From: a bacterium
GTDB taxonomy: Bacteria > Armatimonadota > UBA5829
Direction of reading: 5' to 3'
DNA length: 50,475 nucleotides
Assembly: GCA_021373255.1 (NCBI GenBank)
Contig: JAJFTD010000025.1
Coordinates: forward strand, 1 to 50,475
Positions 33,580-42,341 of the stretch are shown here, piece after piece. The number at the start of each line of letters is the position of its first letter. The stretch's first letter is position 1. The translations under genes and the position numbers were made by a program. A model generated the notes under the pieces. It ran no database searches, was not told the DNA's origin, and saw only the letters and a list, made by a program, of their open reading frames with translations.

Positions 33580-34383
33580 CTACAAAAAGATTTCATCTAC
33601 ACAACCTGCAGGAATTCCAATGATCCCACGCTTTGCGATGTTTCCATTCTCATCGCATCGAAACTTGCTCTTTAAATCAACCATTGATCGCCCGCAAAAT
33701 ACGGTTCCGTTAAGAAAATCGGCACAATGCCCAACTATGTGATCGGCCATCCGCTGTTCCCAACACGAATCATTTTCAATGAAGTTGATATTAGATTCCA
33801 GCATTCTATATTCTCTAAACCGATCCTGCTGATCGCGAACAAGGCGTATGAAATAATTCTGAATGCTTGTTTGTTGATGCTTTCCGTTACTCATTCGATC
33901 GAGCCACATTGCACCACGTTTACGTGCCTTGCGAAGATCCAGTTCAAAAGCCTGCATAATATTCTGAATGAACATAGCTCTACATCGTGTATCAGCTTGA
34001 GTCTTTCCCCATAATTGCTCATCTGCGTTCTGCACGAATGATAAGTTCATTACGCAATCACCCTGTCCTGCTGCTACAATTATCCTCAGGCTGTCTAGCG
34101 ACAAGGCAAGTTGGATAATATCGTTAGTGAGATCTATAATCTCTATTGTATTCAGGTGTTGCAAACAATCATCAGTTTCCTTCTGTCCGCCAGTCAATGC
34201 TTTTTTCAGTCCACTATGCTTTATCTCTTGTTTAACATTAACTTTATAGGCCTTGTGAATCTGTCGCCACCCTTCCTCTAGCTTCTGCCGATCGTCCTCG
34301 TTGATATAATAACCGCCAAGGACAAACCAACTGCTATCGTATTTGGAAAGAGATCCACTTTCATCACCATAGAAATATATCAT
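33580..34383 (-). CDS. DUF3800 protein (putative RNase H-like nuclease)
   Basis: A 267-residue protein. The N-terminus IYFYGDESGSLSKYDSSWF is the DUF3800 hallmark with adjacent Asp and Glu, and WFVLGGYYINEDDRQKLEEG follows. A conserved C-terminal acidic position lies in RMADHIVGHCADFLNG. The family is predicted to have an RNase H fold and is often seen near defence or mobile genes. It converges on the reverse transcriptase with 14 bases between stops, and has similar AT-rich composition, so the two probably arrived together. The start ATG 34383 lacks a good ribosome site. RNase H-like activity would complement reverse transcription, but this is inference. Confidence 0.8.
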   Translation of the reverse strand: MIYFYGDESGSLSKYDSSWFVLGGYYINEDDRQKLEEGWRQIHKAYKVNVKQEIKHSGLKKALTGGQKETDDCLQHLNTIEIIDLTNDIIQLALSLDSLRIIVAAGQGDCVMNLSFVQNADEQLWGKTQADTRCRAMFIQNIMQAFELDLRKARKRGAMWLDRMSNGKHQQTSIQNYFIRLVRDQQDRFREYRMLESNINFIENDSCWEQRMADHIVGHCADFLNGTVFCGRSMVDLKSKFRCDENGNIAKRGIIGIPAGCVDEIFL

Positions 34384-34488
34384 AATCTAGCCAATCAATT
34401 GGAAAGACGAACATAATAATATCTGTGGAGTTCTAGTAACGAGGGGTTTTCCAACTGGGTCGATTGCCCACGTACCAACCCAATCCGT

Positions 34489-34568
34489 AAGTTTGCGTTG
34501 TGCGTTGAGGGTCTGCGCCGCTGGCTAATCTTTCGGCGGCGCAGACCCTCAAGGGACAACGCAAACTT
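34489..34568. repeat. Long hairpin (80 bp) upstream of the DUF3800 gene
   Basis: AAGTTTGCGTTGT (34489-34501) pairs with ACAACGCAAACTT (34556-34568), and TTGAGGGTCTGCGCCG (34505-34520) pairs with CGGCGCAGACCCTCAA (34537-34552). That is 29 pairs, one 3x3 internal loop and a 16-base loop. It lies in the 630-base gap 34384-35013, which otherwise has no supported gene. Confidence 0.75.
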
Positions 34569-34851
34569 TCCAAAAGATAGACGGCTATTCCTAATTTACA
34601 CAGACGCTGAAACTGCAGCAACCAAGGCGATGGGCCAGAGGTGGAATGTCCTGTGGGCACTCTGCACATCGTCGCATGGCAGCTATATTAGTATAGCGGG
34701 CTGGCTCCACATTGTCAATAAGCAAATTTCCATATTTTATGCAATCTTTGCCAACATCTTACACTGTTCGGCAGAGTTAAACTTAGTAATTGGGTTTCTA
34801 TCTGATATGGATCACCAACAAATGGATGATCTGTATCAGAATGCAGTAGTA

Positions 34852-34882
34852 ATGTAAAGTTACCGCCCATACTTTACATTTT
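34852..34882 (+). terminator. Hairpin with T-run
   Basis: ATGTAAAGT (34852-34860) and ACTTTACAT (34871-34879) with ten bases between and TTT after. It could end a transcript from the gap or mark the edge of the reverse-transcriptase island. Confidence 0.55.
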
Positions 34883-35013
34883 CCATGCTTCGGCTCCTTC
34901 TTTCACCCCAACAACCTCCCAACTCTAATACTTCGCGGGCGTATGCCCCGAAGGGTAATGCCGAAGCCCATGCCTGGGTGGTGATTTCTGAATCATATTT
35001 GTCGCTGTGATAG

Positions 35014-35976
35014 TTATGCCTTCCTGCTAACTAAACTCCGCTCCCCATCATCTAGCAGACAGTTTTCAATACATCTGGGGGCACAGTCGCCGTGGCAGGG
35101 TTCTATGTGGATTGTTACCGTGGAACCAGTGTAGCGGTTGCGGATATCGCAAGTCATATCTTCAGTGATCTGGTGCGACTCTTCAACGGACATTCCCGAG
35201 CTCACACGCATGTGGAACTCTATGAATCTATCCGATCCGGCCTTGCGAGTGCGCAGGTGGTGGAATCCTCTTACCGAAGGACTATAACTGCGGATGTAAT
35301 CCCGTATCCAGTTCTCTTCATCCTCCGGCAGGCTCACATCCAGCAGGTCGCGGGCGGATTCCATAGTAAGGTGATAAGCGGCCTTGATGATCAGCAGGGC
35401 TACAAGAATAGCGGCAACGGGGTCCAACCAATGGAAATGTACTCCCTTGAACACAGCCTCCGCAAGCCACATCAAGGCAAGGCCGCCCATGACACCAGCC
35501 GATGTGTATACATCGGTGCGCAGGTGCCAGGCATCAGCTTGAAGAGCCACGGAATCAGTTTCTTTGCCGACTTTGAAGAGCCTGTGAGATACCATCATAT
35601 TCGCCAACGCAGAGGCAAGCATCACCCCGACACCCCAGCCGACTGCTCCCAGCGGTTCAGGATGTAGAAGTTTCTTTACTGCCTCAAAGATGATCCATGC
35701 TGCGGCGAAGAATATTAGTATGGCTTCTACGGTGCCGGAAATGTTCTCTACTTTACCATGGCCGAACGGGTGCTCCTTGTCCGCCGGTTGGCCGGACGTC
35801 CGTACAGCAATCCATGCGATAATGGCGGCAAGAAGGTCCACTCCCGAGTGAATGGCCTCCGATATCACCGAAACCGATCCGATAAATAAGCCTATTGCCA
35901 GCTTTAGTAACACCAGAGTGGTGTTCGATATTACAGAAAGCAGAGCAACGTTAGCCTTGCGTTTTGCATTGTCCAC
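35014..35976 (-). CDS. Cation diffusion facilitator family transporter
   Basis: About 320 residues with six membrane helices in the CDF pattern. The first metal site is SEAIHSGVDLLAAIIAW (H and D), and the second is in LQADAWHLRTDVYTSAGV (H and D). A cytoplasmic C-terminal domain follows (FIEFHMRVSSGMSVEESHQI and VTIHIEPC). A Cys-rich tail (CHGDCAPRCIENC) may bind metal. It exports divalent ions such as Zn, Fe, Mn or Co in exchange for protons; the ion is not determinable. GTG 35976 with GGAGG upstream is preferred to ATG 36036, which falls in a hairpin. It lies downstream of dsbD. Confidence 0.88.
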   Translation of the reverse strand: MDNAKRKANVALLSVISNTTLVLLKLAIGLFIGSVSVISEAIHSGVDLLAAIIAWIAVRTSGQPADKEHPFGHGKVENISGTVEAILIFFAAAWIIFEAVKKLLHPEPLGAVGWGVGVMLASALANMMVSHRLFKVGKETDSVALQADAWHLRTDVYTSAGVMGGLALMWLAEAVFKGVHFHWLDPVAAILVALLIIKAAYHLTMESARDLLDVSLPEDEENWIRDYIRSYSPSVRGFHHLRTRKAGSDRFIEFHMRVSSGMSVEESHQITEDMTCDIRNRYTGSTVTIHIEPCHGDCAPRCIENCLLDDGERSLVSRKA

Positions 35977-36006
35977 TCCTGAATTACCTCCAATAGTGTG
36001 CAGAAA

Positions 36007-36041
36007 GCCCTGTGAGACTGATATATCCAGTCCCACAGGGC
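36007..36041 (-). terminator. Terminator between dsbD and the CDF gene
   Basis: GCCCTGTG (36007-36014) and GACTG (36016-36020) pair with CAGTC (36028-36032) and CACAGGGC (36034-36041). On the minus strand CTTTCTG follows. It probably ends the dsbD transcript or attenuates reading into the transporter gene. Confidence 0.65.
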
Positions 36042-36144
36042 TATATCGTCCTGCTGCCTCAACTCCAGGCCCAGCCGCACCTTTCCTACAAGGCCGCCTG
36101 TTCTACAACAACAGTATATTCCACCATAAAAACACTGTCAAACG

Positions 36145-37881
36145 CTACTGAACCGCCTTAATCCGCCGGATCATCTCCTTGGAATTGACGAGCCCCGCAA
36201 TTCTTAAGGATCTTATCTCATGACCCGATTTGTCGATAAAGATTACTGTGGGATACCCATTGACTTGATATCGCTTGCCCGCAGCAATGACACTTGGAGC
36301 CCGCGAATCCGTGCCGTCCATGCGCAGTTTTATGAAGTCCTTCGCTGCATCCGCTACGCGCGGATCGCTGAACGGGCCTTTCTCGAGTTGGCGGCAATCA
36401 ATGCACCACTTGGCGGTAAAGTCGATCATCACTGGTTTACCCGATGCCGCCGCTGATGCCACTGCTTTGGGAGTATACGGCTGCCATTCCAGTTTGGCGT
36501 GGTGCGGCATCACCATCGAGACCGCCAGCACCACAGCTACCGCACACCCCACCCTGGCGATGGACGCAACCACACGGCTGGATTTGATGGAATTTTCGAA
36601 AATTCCCATATATACGCCAGCAGCCAACAACACCAACGGGACCAAATACCTGCCGGTGTTCTCAGGCGATACAGTGGACATGAAATAGGCCGCAGCGCCC
36701 AAAAGCAAAAAACCCGCCAGCTTTTTCACAGCCACCATCCACATCCCCGGCACAGGCATCTTCGCTGAAAATGCCGCAAGCAGGAATAATGGGGTCCCAA
36801 GTCCTAGAGATAAAGTAAAAAACAAAAAGAACCCCATCACGGGGCTCCCAATCTTTGCAACATAGAGTAGAAGCCCGAGTATAGGTGGCCCCACACATGG
36901 CGCGGCAACCACTCCAAACACCAGCCCCATAATAAGCGCGCCCAGCACCCCGCCTCTACCCGATGATTTGCGCAAAATAAACGCGGGCGGTTGAAGCTCA
37001 TATAGCCCAAACATCGAAAGTGACAGCACCACCAGCACGAGAGCAATCCCAATCACAACCAGTGGGCTTTGCATTGCAGCACCAAACACACCGCCGGTCG
37101 ATGCAGCTACGGCACCGAGAATAGAATAGGTAAGTGCCAACCCCAGGACATATACCGCCGCCAACCCTGCCACCTGTCTCGCGCCGGTGCCGGACTTGCC
37201 CTGCCCACTGAAATAGCCTACAGTCACAGGGATCATCGGGTATACGCAAGGGGTGAACGCCAACAAAAGGCCGAAGAAATAGAGCATCACAAGGCGCGAA
37301 AGCAGGCTTGCCCCGGCCAATCTTCCAGCCAGCGTACCTGCCTCATCACCGTCTGAAGATGCAAATATCGTCGGGTTTACCGGTTTAGCTTTTTCGCCCG
37401 ACTTCACAATCTTCGCTGTGATCTTAGCCTTGCTAACCTCCGGTGGGAAGCACTGATCGTTCTTGCATGCCTGTGTGTTGAGTGTAGATGTGATCACTGC
37501 AGTGCCGGGCTTTATGCTCTTGGAAGCATGGCCATTCACCTTGATCACAAATTTGCCTTCATACACAGGGAGCTTTTCTCCGGCAAAGGATTTGCGAATG
37601 GCCTTGGGGTAGACGGGCTGATCGAATTTGATCCCAGCCGGAGCCGAAAGAGTTAGTTTGGCGGGATAAAGCGCGGCTTTATCGTGGGCTCCGATATGGT
37701 AGCCCTTCTTGATTGTTCCGACCACGGCAAGCTGGAATTCGCTCCCGGCTTTGATCTTGTCGACAGATAGATACATCTTGCTCGACACAATACGCCCGGG
37801 CGCTCCGAACTGTGCGAACGCCGGCCCGGTAATGGTCAGAATTGCTATGAGTAAGATAATGGCGAGCTTATATGTGCGCAT
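36145..37881 (-). CDS. dsbD: Thiol:disulfide interchange protein DsbD
   Basis: A 578-residue inner-membrane protein that passes electrons from thioredoxin to periplasmic partners. The signal peptide ends at AFA-QFG. The periplasmic alpha domain has the Cys pair QACKNDQCFPP. Eight membrane helices carry the membrane Cys in FTPCVYPMIP and AAPCVGPPILG. The C-terminal thioredoxin-like gamma domain has IDFTAKWCIDCRQLE. All six redox Cys are present, so it should be fully active. Its presence supports a diderm envelope or at least thiol chemistry outside the membrane. Confidence 0.93.
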   Translation of the reverse strand: MRTYKLAIILLIAILTITGPAFAQFGAPGRIVSSKMYLSVDKIKAGSEFQLAVVGTIKKGYHIGAHDKAALYPAKLTLSAPAGIKFDQPVYPKAIRKSFAGEKLPVYEGKFVIKVNGHASKSIKPGTAVITSTLNTQACKNDQCFPPEVSKAKITAKIVKSGEKAKPVNPTIFASSDGDEAGTLAGRLAGASLLSRLVMLYFFGLLLAFTPCVYPMIPVTVGYFSGQGKSGTGARQVAGLAAVYVLGLALTYSILGAVAASTGGVFGAAMQSPLVVIGIALVLVVLSLSMFGLYELQPPAFILRKSSGRGGVLGALIMGLVFGVVAAPCVGPPILGLLLYVAKIGSPVMGFFLFFTLSLGLGTPLFLLAAFSAKMPVPGMWMVAVKKLAGFLLLGAAAYFMSTVSPENTGRYLVPLVLLAAGVYMGIFENSIKSSRVVASIARVGCAVAVVLAVSMVMPHHAKLEWQPYTPKAVASAAASGKPVMIDFTAKWCIDCRQLEKGPFSDPRVADAAKDFIKLRMDGTDSRAPSVIAAGKRYQVNGYPTVIFIDKSGHEIRSLRIAGLVNSKEMIRRIKAVQ

Positions 37882-38019
37882 ATCATGTTCAATGTTACCA
37901 GATCAGGCACGTGATGTCACCTCTTCAAGCACATTGATGCAGAAATTCTTAATGGGGCAGCTAGTACGTAATAATATGTCCGGCTACAAGGCGCAGCCGA
38001 ATAGGCGATGGAGAATGCA

Positions 38020-38038
38020 GGGAGAGCCAGGCTCTCCC
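38020..38038. terminator. Near-perfect palindrome after the LuxR-type gene
   Basis: GGGAGAGCC (38020-38028), A, GGCTCTCCC (38030-38038). The single central base makes a tight DNA palindrome rather than a good RNA hairpin loop, so it may be an operator instead. It lies in the gap between dsbD and the regulator. Confidence 0.4.
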
Positions 38039-38078
38039 CGCCATTCAATTCTTCAAGCGGCACGGTCCGAGCAGGCCA

Positions 38079-38336
38079 TTACATGGTAATGATGCCAAGC
38101 TCCACAGCCCTCTTGTATGCCTGGAACCGGTTTGACACCCCCAGCTTCACGTATGCGCGAGCCAGGTGAAAGTCTACGGTCCTCTTGCTCACTTTAAGGG
38201 TCTGCGCTACTTCACTCGAACATCTGCCATCGAATATCAGCTTGAGTATCTCACGTTCCCTATCCGTGAGTCCATCAAGAATATCCGATTCTACGGGACT
38301 TACAAGAGTCCTCTCATTACTCTCCATACCTTCCAT
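38079..38336 (-). CDS. LuxR-family helix-turn-helix protein
   Basis: A protein of about 85 residues consisting almost only of a LuxR C-terminal DNA-binding domain: LTDREREILKLIFDGRCSSE, then VSKRTVDFHLARAYVKLGVS. No receiver or ligand domain is present, as in stand-alone GerE-type regulators. The start is ATG 38336, which has AGGAGGGGAGC directly upstream; the frame extends to 38381 but without a ribosome site. It lies downstream of the sigma factor gene on the same strand, so the two may be co-transcribed. Target genes are unknown. Confidence 0.85.
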   Translation of the reverse strand: MEGMESNERTLVSPVESDILDGLTDREREILKLIFDGRCSSEVAQTLKVSKRTVDFHLARAYVKLGVSNRFQAYKRAVELGIITM

Positions 38337-38432
38337 GCTCCCCTCCTGAGCGTACACCCAAAAGTGCATAGAAGACGGCACGAAGCAAACTCAGCTTCGT
38401 ATAACTAGCGCCTCCCGCACGTCGGACGCACA

Positions 38433-39326
38433 CTAGCTTTCAAAATAGGTCTCTAGCCAGTTTCTTGTAATGGCCGTCCGCAGCTTCTTGAGCGCTCTGG
38501 CCTCAAGCTGGCGCACGCGTTCTCTGGTAATATTAAGCTGCAGACCTATTTCTTGCAGGGTCGAGGTCACTCCATCCGAAAGCCCAAAACGCTTTTCTAT
38601 GATCAGCTTCTCCTGTGGGCTCAACCATGACATCAACTGGCTCAGGACTTCAAGTCCTTCTCGATGCAGCGCATCATCCTCTGGATTGGACGCGCCTGCG
38701 TCGTTAAGCCGATCGAGAAGTGAGATGTTGTGGTCGTCCTTGACTCCTTCGTCAAGTGAAACGAGTGCCTCCGACGCCTCTAGCAACCGCAGCACTTTCT
38801 CCCTTGGTAGCTGCGTTCGCTCGCACAGCTCCTCAACAGTGGGTTCTCTCCCATGTTCACTAACAAAGGTGGAACCTATCTTGTGGAGCTTGCGGATTGA
38901 TTGCACGACATAGCTCGGCACCCTGATAGCGCGTCCCTGGCGTTCTATGGCTCTGGTAATAGCCTGTCTGATCCAGGAAACCGCATAGGTGCTGAACCTG
39001 AACCCCTTTTCAGGATCAAAGGAGTCCACAGCCTTTATAAGGCCTATGTTACCCTCTTGAATGAGATCCGGCAACGGCAAACCCGAACGCGAGTATACCT
39101 TAGCCACGCTCACGACTAATTTGAGATTAGACTCAATCAGCCGACGCTTGGCTTCTTCATTACCCGCCTTGGCTTGGCGTGCCAAATCACGTTCGTCTTG
39201 AGCCCCAAGCAGGGGCCATTTGCCAATTCGAGTGAGATACATATCCATCGAATCGGCGACATCAGAAGCCTCGGGCAGTGCTTCTTCAGTTTCGGGCTCT
39301 GTCAACTCAAGCAGCTCGCTGCTCAT
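38433..39326 (-). CDS. Sigma-70 family RNA polymerase sigma factor, RpoD/RpoS-like
   Basis: About 297 residues with regions 1.2 ([15 protein letters not shown]), 2 ([40 protein letters not shown]), 3 and 4 ([39 protein letters not shown]). It lacks region 1.1 and is shorter than housekeeping RpoD, so it is likely a group 2 factor (SigB/RpoS-like) or a trimmed principal factor. ATG 39326 follows GGAAGGAGG and is preferred to the 39347 start. A 1.26 kb stretch without genes lies upstream and holds a possible structured RNA. Confidence 0.9.
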   Translation of the reverse strand: MSSELLELTEPETEEALPEASDVADSMDMYLTRIGKWPLLGAQDERDLARQAKAGNEEAKRRLIESNLKLVVSVAKVYSRSGLPLPDLIQEGNIGLIKAVDSFDPEKGFRFSTYAVSWIRQAITRAIERQGRAIRVPSYVVQSIRKLHKIGSTFVSEHGREPTVEELCERTQLPREKVLRLLEASEALVSLDEGVKDDHNISLLDRLNDAGASNPEDDALHREGLEVLSQLMSWLSPQEKLIIEKRFGLSDGVTSTLQEIGLQLNITRERVRQLEARALKKLRTAITRNWLETYFES

Positions 39327-39692
39327 CGACAAGCCTCCTTCCTCCAACTACCTAAACAGGAAACGACTACTAGACTGCTGTTTCGCTTTGTCACCGCCGG
39401 CGCATACAAAACCCGCATAGCCAGTAAAAACAACACGAGTGAAGGGCGCGCCCGGCTTATTGAATCGCTGCCTGCCCGCGAATGGGTTCGGAAGCCATAA
39501 GCTCCGAGCACCATACCATCACATCCTGCCAGTATCAACTCAACAACGAGTTGATGGTAGAAGACCAATTGTGGACCCTATTGTGTCCCGACTGTACCGC
39601 AGGGACATTTCGCCCCCATTAATAATCGGCACATTACCATAAAAAACATTAGTACCACAATGCACCTATTAATGAATAAAACGGGCAATGAG

Positions 39693-39897
39693 ACATAAAA
39701 GCACACGCGTAAGGTAGCGTGGCAGAGTTGATTGAGACAAATTACAGCGGCGTATTATCTGCAGTAGAACCCCGCCGGGCGAGTTCCTTCTCTGTGGTGA
39801 GCGGTCAAATCTACTTACTTGTTCCCAACTTCCGCGAAGGCTTACACCTCCTTGGACAGCAGTGCACCAAAGTGACCCGACCACTAGGCTCACGCTA
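39693..39897 (-). ncRNA. Possible branched structured RNA (strand uncertain)
   Basis: On the minus strand, TAGCGTG (39897-39891) pairs with CACGCTA (39721-39715), closing an RNA of about 183 nt. Inside, GTGGT and GGTC (39884-39875) pair with GACC and ACCAC (39806-39794), and GAACTCGCC pairs with GGCGGGGTTC (about 39785-39767). The 3' closing strand can also pair with GCGTG (39708-39704), followed by TGCTTTTAT, a weak terminator-like switch. No family is recognised and no consensus promoter was found. The same pairings exist on the plus strand. Confidence 0.35.
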
Positions 39898-40339
39898 TTA
39901 GGACGTCTCATATCAGCATCTCCTATTGCTCAGCCTGTAGAGACTGTCTGCCCTGCCTGCGCAGCCGTCAGCCGATTTCCTCAGCATCCCGGCGTCAGAT
40001 AAACAGTAGCACTTCGGTGCAACGGATGCACAACAATCATAATTGAAGTGCAAGAACTGCTCCGTATACCGAGCGCACTCGAATGCAAAAGGGGCGTCCA
40101 CAAGTGTGTACGCTCTTTGCTTATCCAAGCGTCAGTCAAACAGAGCCGTGCACCAAAAGATTACATCGCTGCATTCAACTCAGTTTGAGACGCTCACATC
40201 GTTCTCGATGACGGGCAACTCTCACATCATATACTACGACACCGAAGCCCCGCCATCCTCTATTGATTTTTGTCAATTAATACCCTCGAAACATGTATTC
40301 AGCAAGAATGATGCCAAAACCGCGTCTTTAGGGCACTTA

Positions 40340-40374
40340 GCCCGCATTATTCACCTTAGCTGAATACTGCAGGC
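40340..40374. repeat. Palindromic element of the CCCGCATTATTCA family, copy 3
   Basis: GCCCGCATTATTCA (40340-40353), seven bases, TGAATACTGCAGGC (40361-40374), an inverted repeat with two mismatches on the right arm. It shares its left arm with 18595-18608. Confidence 0.65.
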
Positions 40375-40586
40375 ACATATCTTTCGAAATTTACGCAGAT
40401 ACAGTTCCGGCTGATACCATCCAACGGCGTTATTACATACCTCTGCATTGCGTTTTCTAAACCTACTTCATTCATGTCTTCCACATCATTTCACTATAGT
40501 TGTAACTGGCAGCCATATCAACCGTCTAACAACACGAACTACAGTCTTACCCGCATTACTACGGGCAAAAAAGGAGACGGGAGACA

Positions 40587-41393
40587 ATGAAAACACTGAA
40601 GACGATGATTATCACTGCGATGCTTATAATCGCGACGACTGCATGCTGGTCTGCCGGGCAGAAAAGCAACGTCAAACCCGAGTGGTGGGGAAAAGCACCA
40701 GGACAAAAGTCCATTACGACCGGCACTGTGGCTAATATCAGCAACACTAACATTGCCGTGCAGACAGCCAAAAACGGCCTGAAGTCATTTATCGTGGTTG
40801 AAAAAACAAAAGTAAGGGTTCGTGGGCAGGTCGCAACAATAGCCGGCGTAAAGGTTGGCGACCCTGTGGTCATCAGGTTCAGACTTGCCACTAATAATGT
40901 GCCGACAGCGATAGTCGTTACAGTTCCCAGGCCGAATGTGCGCGGCAAGGTCACCGCAATATCAGGCGACATCATTTCCCTTAAAAGCAAGGACAGTGAG
41001 GCCAACATAACGGTGGATCAGAGCACTCAGTATAAATCCAAAGGCTATACTGGCTCGCTCGCCGACCTCAAGGTAGGATACAGGGCTGTTGCCAGTTACG
41101 ACGAAACCAGCAGCGGTAACATCGCCAGAGTCGTCACATTCACGCCCGCGTTGGCGAAGGGTACGGTGATGGCAGTGAACGGCAGCTCGATCACCATAAA
41201 GACCGTGAAGCAGCTCACTATAAATCTGCAGGCCAGCACAGCGACGTCCGTTCTGGTTCGCCCGAGGGTCGGTCCCAACCAGAAGGGCAGCATGGCTGAT
41301 GTGAAGGTCGGGTTTCCTGTGAATATTGGTTATGAGCCCAACAAGACCGGCTCGTGCCCTCTGCTGTGGGTGGACGTGCTCACCGGATCATAA
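40587..41393 (+). CDS. Exported DUF5666-like protein
   Basis: A 268-residue protein with a signal peptide (MKTLKTMIITAMLIIATTAC), which may be lipoprotein-like. The mature part holds three copies of a small beta-barrel repeat: TGTVANISNTNIAVQTAKNG, RGKVTAISGDIISLKSKDSE and KGTVMAVNGSSITIKTVKQL, each followed by a KVGDPV- or KVGYRA-type end. This repeat pattern is typical of DUF5666, a domain of unknown role in exported proteins. A strong AGGAGACGGGAG site precedes ATG 40587. A terminator follows. No enzyme motif is visible. Confidence 0.75.
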   Translation: MKTLKTMIITAMLIIATTACWSAGQKSNVKPEWWGKAPGQKSITTGTVANISNTNIAVQTAKNGLKSFIVVEKTKVRVRGQVATIAGVKVGDPVVIRFRLATNNVPTAIVVTVPRPNVRGKVTAISGDIISLKSKDSEANITVDQSTQYKSKGYTGSLADLKVGYRAVASYDETSSGNIARVVTFTPALAKGTVMAVNGSSITIKTVKQLTINLQASTATSVLVRPRVGPNQKGSMADVKVGFPVNIGYEPNKTGSCPLLWVDVLTGS

Positions 41394-41422
41394 GTTGCCA
41401 AACAAAGTTTCAGGCAGGTCAC

Positions 41423-41462
41423 GCGGCCCCTCACTGCAAGACAGGTGAGGGGCCGCAGACAT
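41423..41462. terminator. Bidirectional terminator
   Basis: GCGGCCCCTCAC (41423-41434) pairs with GTGAGGGGCCGC (41445-41456). It lies between the convergent DUF5666-like and nitroreductase genes. Confidence 0.75.
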
Positions 41463-41468
41463 TTATAA

Positions 41469-42341
41469 TCAGCTTATGAAGTGGACTTTCGGCGCTATTT
41501 TGTGCGCAGGGCGGCTGTAGTCGAACTTAGGATAGCCGAGGGCGATGGTGGTATGTATTCGGTGATCCGCAGGGACAAGAGCCGTGCGCTTTATATCAGG
41601 ATCGTGCTCACTGGGGCCGGTAATGAACCCGATAACGCACGCACCCAGCCCAAGCGACTCCGCGGCGAGCAGAATATTGGCAGCACAGTAAACCGAGTTC
41701 TCAGGGCCACACATATCCGACTTGGGCGTGTGAACCAATATCGCACAGGGGGCATTGTATAGGATTACGTCCTGGCCCGATTCATATGCGCTCAGTATGT
41801 GGTCGACCTCGGGCATCAGGTCAGCCATCTCCCCAGCGGCATCCTTGGCAATTATGCGAAATACGAATTTTCCTACGGGGCTGCGGAACATCCCGGCGAG
41901 CTTGCGCATTGAGGCAACAGCACGCTCGCAAAGCCTTTTCAGGACGTTTTTGTTGGTTATAACCGTATAATGGACCATCTGCTTGTTCAGGGCATTAGGC
42001 GCCTGGACTGCGGCAGCAAGTAATTGCTCGATCACATCATCCGGCACCGAATCTGACTTAAATTCTCTTCTGGATCGCCGTGCTTTGAGGTGCCCCATCA
42101 ACTGGTCATAACTCAGCCTAGACAAGCGACTGGGAGCATCTTCGAGATCAGGTAATGCACTGTGAGTAATGGCCATAGTTGGACAAGCCGCTACGCAGTG
42201 CCCGCACTTTATGCAATGCGTACCCTCGATAAGCCTCGCTTTGCCATCCACACCTGTCTCAAACCCGCCCAACAGACATACATCCATGCACAACCCACAC
42301 CCCGTACACTTGAGTGTATCAATAGTCACACCATCCTGCAT
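41469..42341 (-). CDS. Nitroreductase with N-terminal 2x[4Fe-4S] ferredoxin domain
   Basis: A 290-residue flavoprotein. The N-terminal 60 residues contain two ferredoxin motifs, CTGCGLCMDVC and CIKCGHCVAACP. The rest is an FMN nitroreductase fold (RRSRREFKSDSVPDDVIEQL, AVQAPNALNKQMVHYTVI, CAANILLAAESLGLGACVIG). Direct electron transfer from ferredoxin clusters to FMN is expected, as in anaerobe-type nitroreductases. The natural substrate is unknown. GGGAGG precedes ATG 42341. It converges on the DUF5666-like gene across a terminator. Confidence 0.88.
   Translation of the reverse strand: MQDGVTIDTLKCTGCGLCMDVCLLGGFETGVDGKARLIEGTHCIKCGHCVAACPTMAITHSALPDLEDAPSRLSRLSYDQLMGHLKARRSRREFKSDSVPDDVIEQLLAAAVQAPNALNKQMVHYTVITNKNVLKRLCERAVASMRKLAGMFRSPVGKFVFRIIAKDAAGEMADLMPEVDHILSAYESGQDVILYNAPCAILVHTPKSDMCGPENSVYCAANILLAAESLGLGACVIGFITGPSEHDPDIKRTALVPADHRIHTTIALGYPKFDYSRPAHKIAPKVHFIS

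Larger units (their letters stand above)
39327..40586. other. 1.26 kb intergenic stretch without a supported gene
   Basis: No ORF here has a convincing start and family. It contains a hairpin ATCAACTC/GAGTTGAT (39534-39541, 39548-39555), a branched inverted-repeat region at 39693-39897 (listed separately), a UUCG-type tetraloop hairpin GCACTTCGGTGC (40009-40020) and a palindromic repeat (40340-40374). It lies between the divergent sigma and DUF5666-like genes. Confidence 0.5.

Noticed and set aside
32402-34568. Complete group II intron, diversity-generating retroelement or retron
   Set aside because: No intron domain V-like string and no endonuclease domain were seen; the RT4 motif is QG-x3-SP rather than the DGR form; no template/variable repeat pair was noticed. 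A retron RNA cannot be excluded without covariance tools, so only the hairpin is reported.
34498-34857. 119-codon plus-strand ORF upstream of the CDF gene
   Set aside because: It starts inside the 80-base hairpin with no ribosome site, and the composition of the translation does not look coding.
39711-39770. tRNA-like start (GGTAGCGTGGCAGAG)
   Set aside because: No acceptor partner, anticodon arm or T-arm follows at the right spacing; the segment is better explained as part of the larger inverted-repeat structure.
40043-40363. 106-codon plus-strand ORF in the large gap
   Set aside because: Low-complexity, Ser/Thr/His-rich translation, no convincing start, and it runs into the palindromic repeat at 40340.
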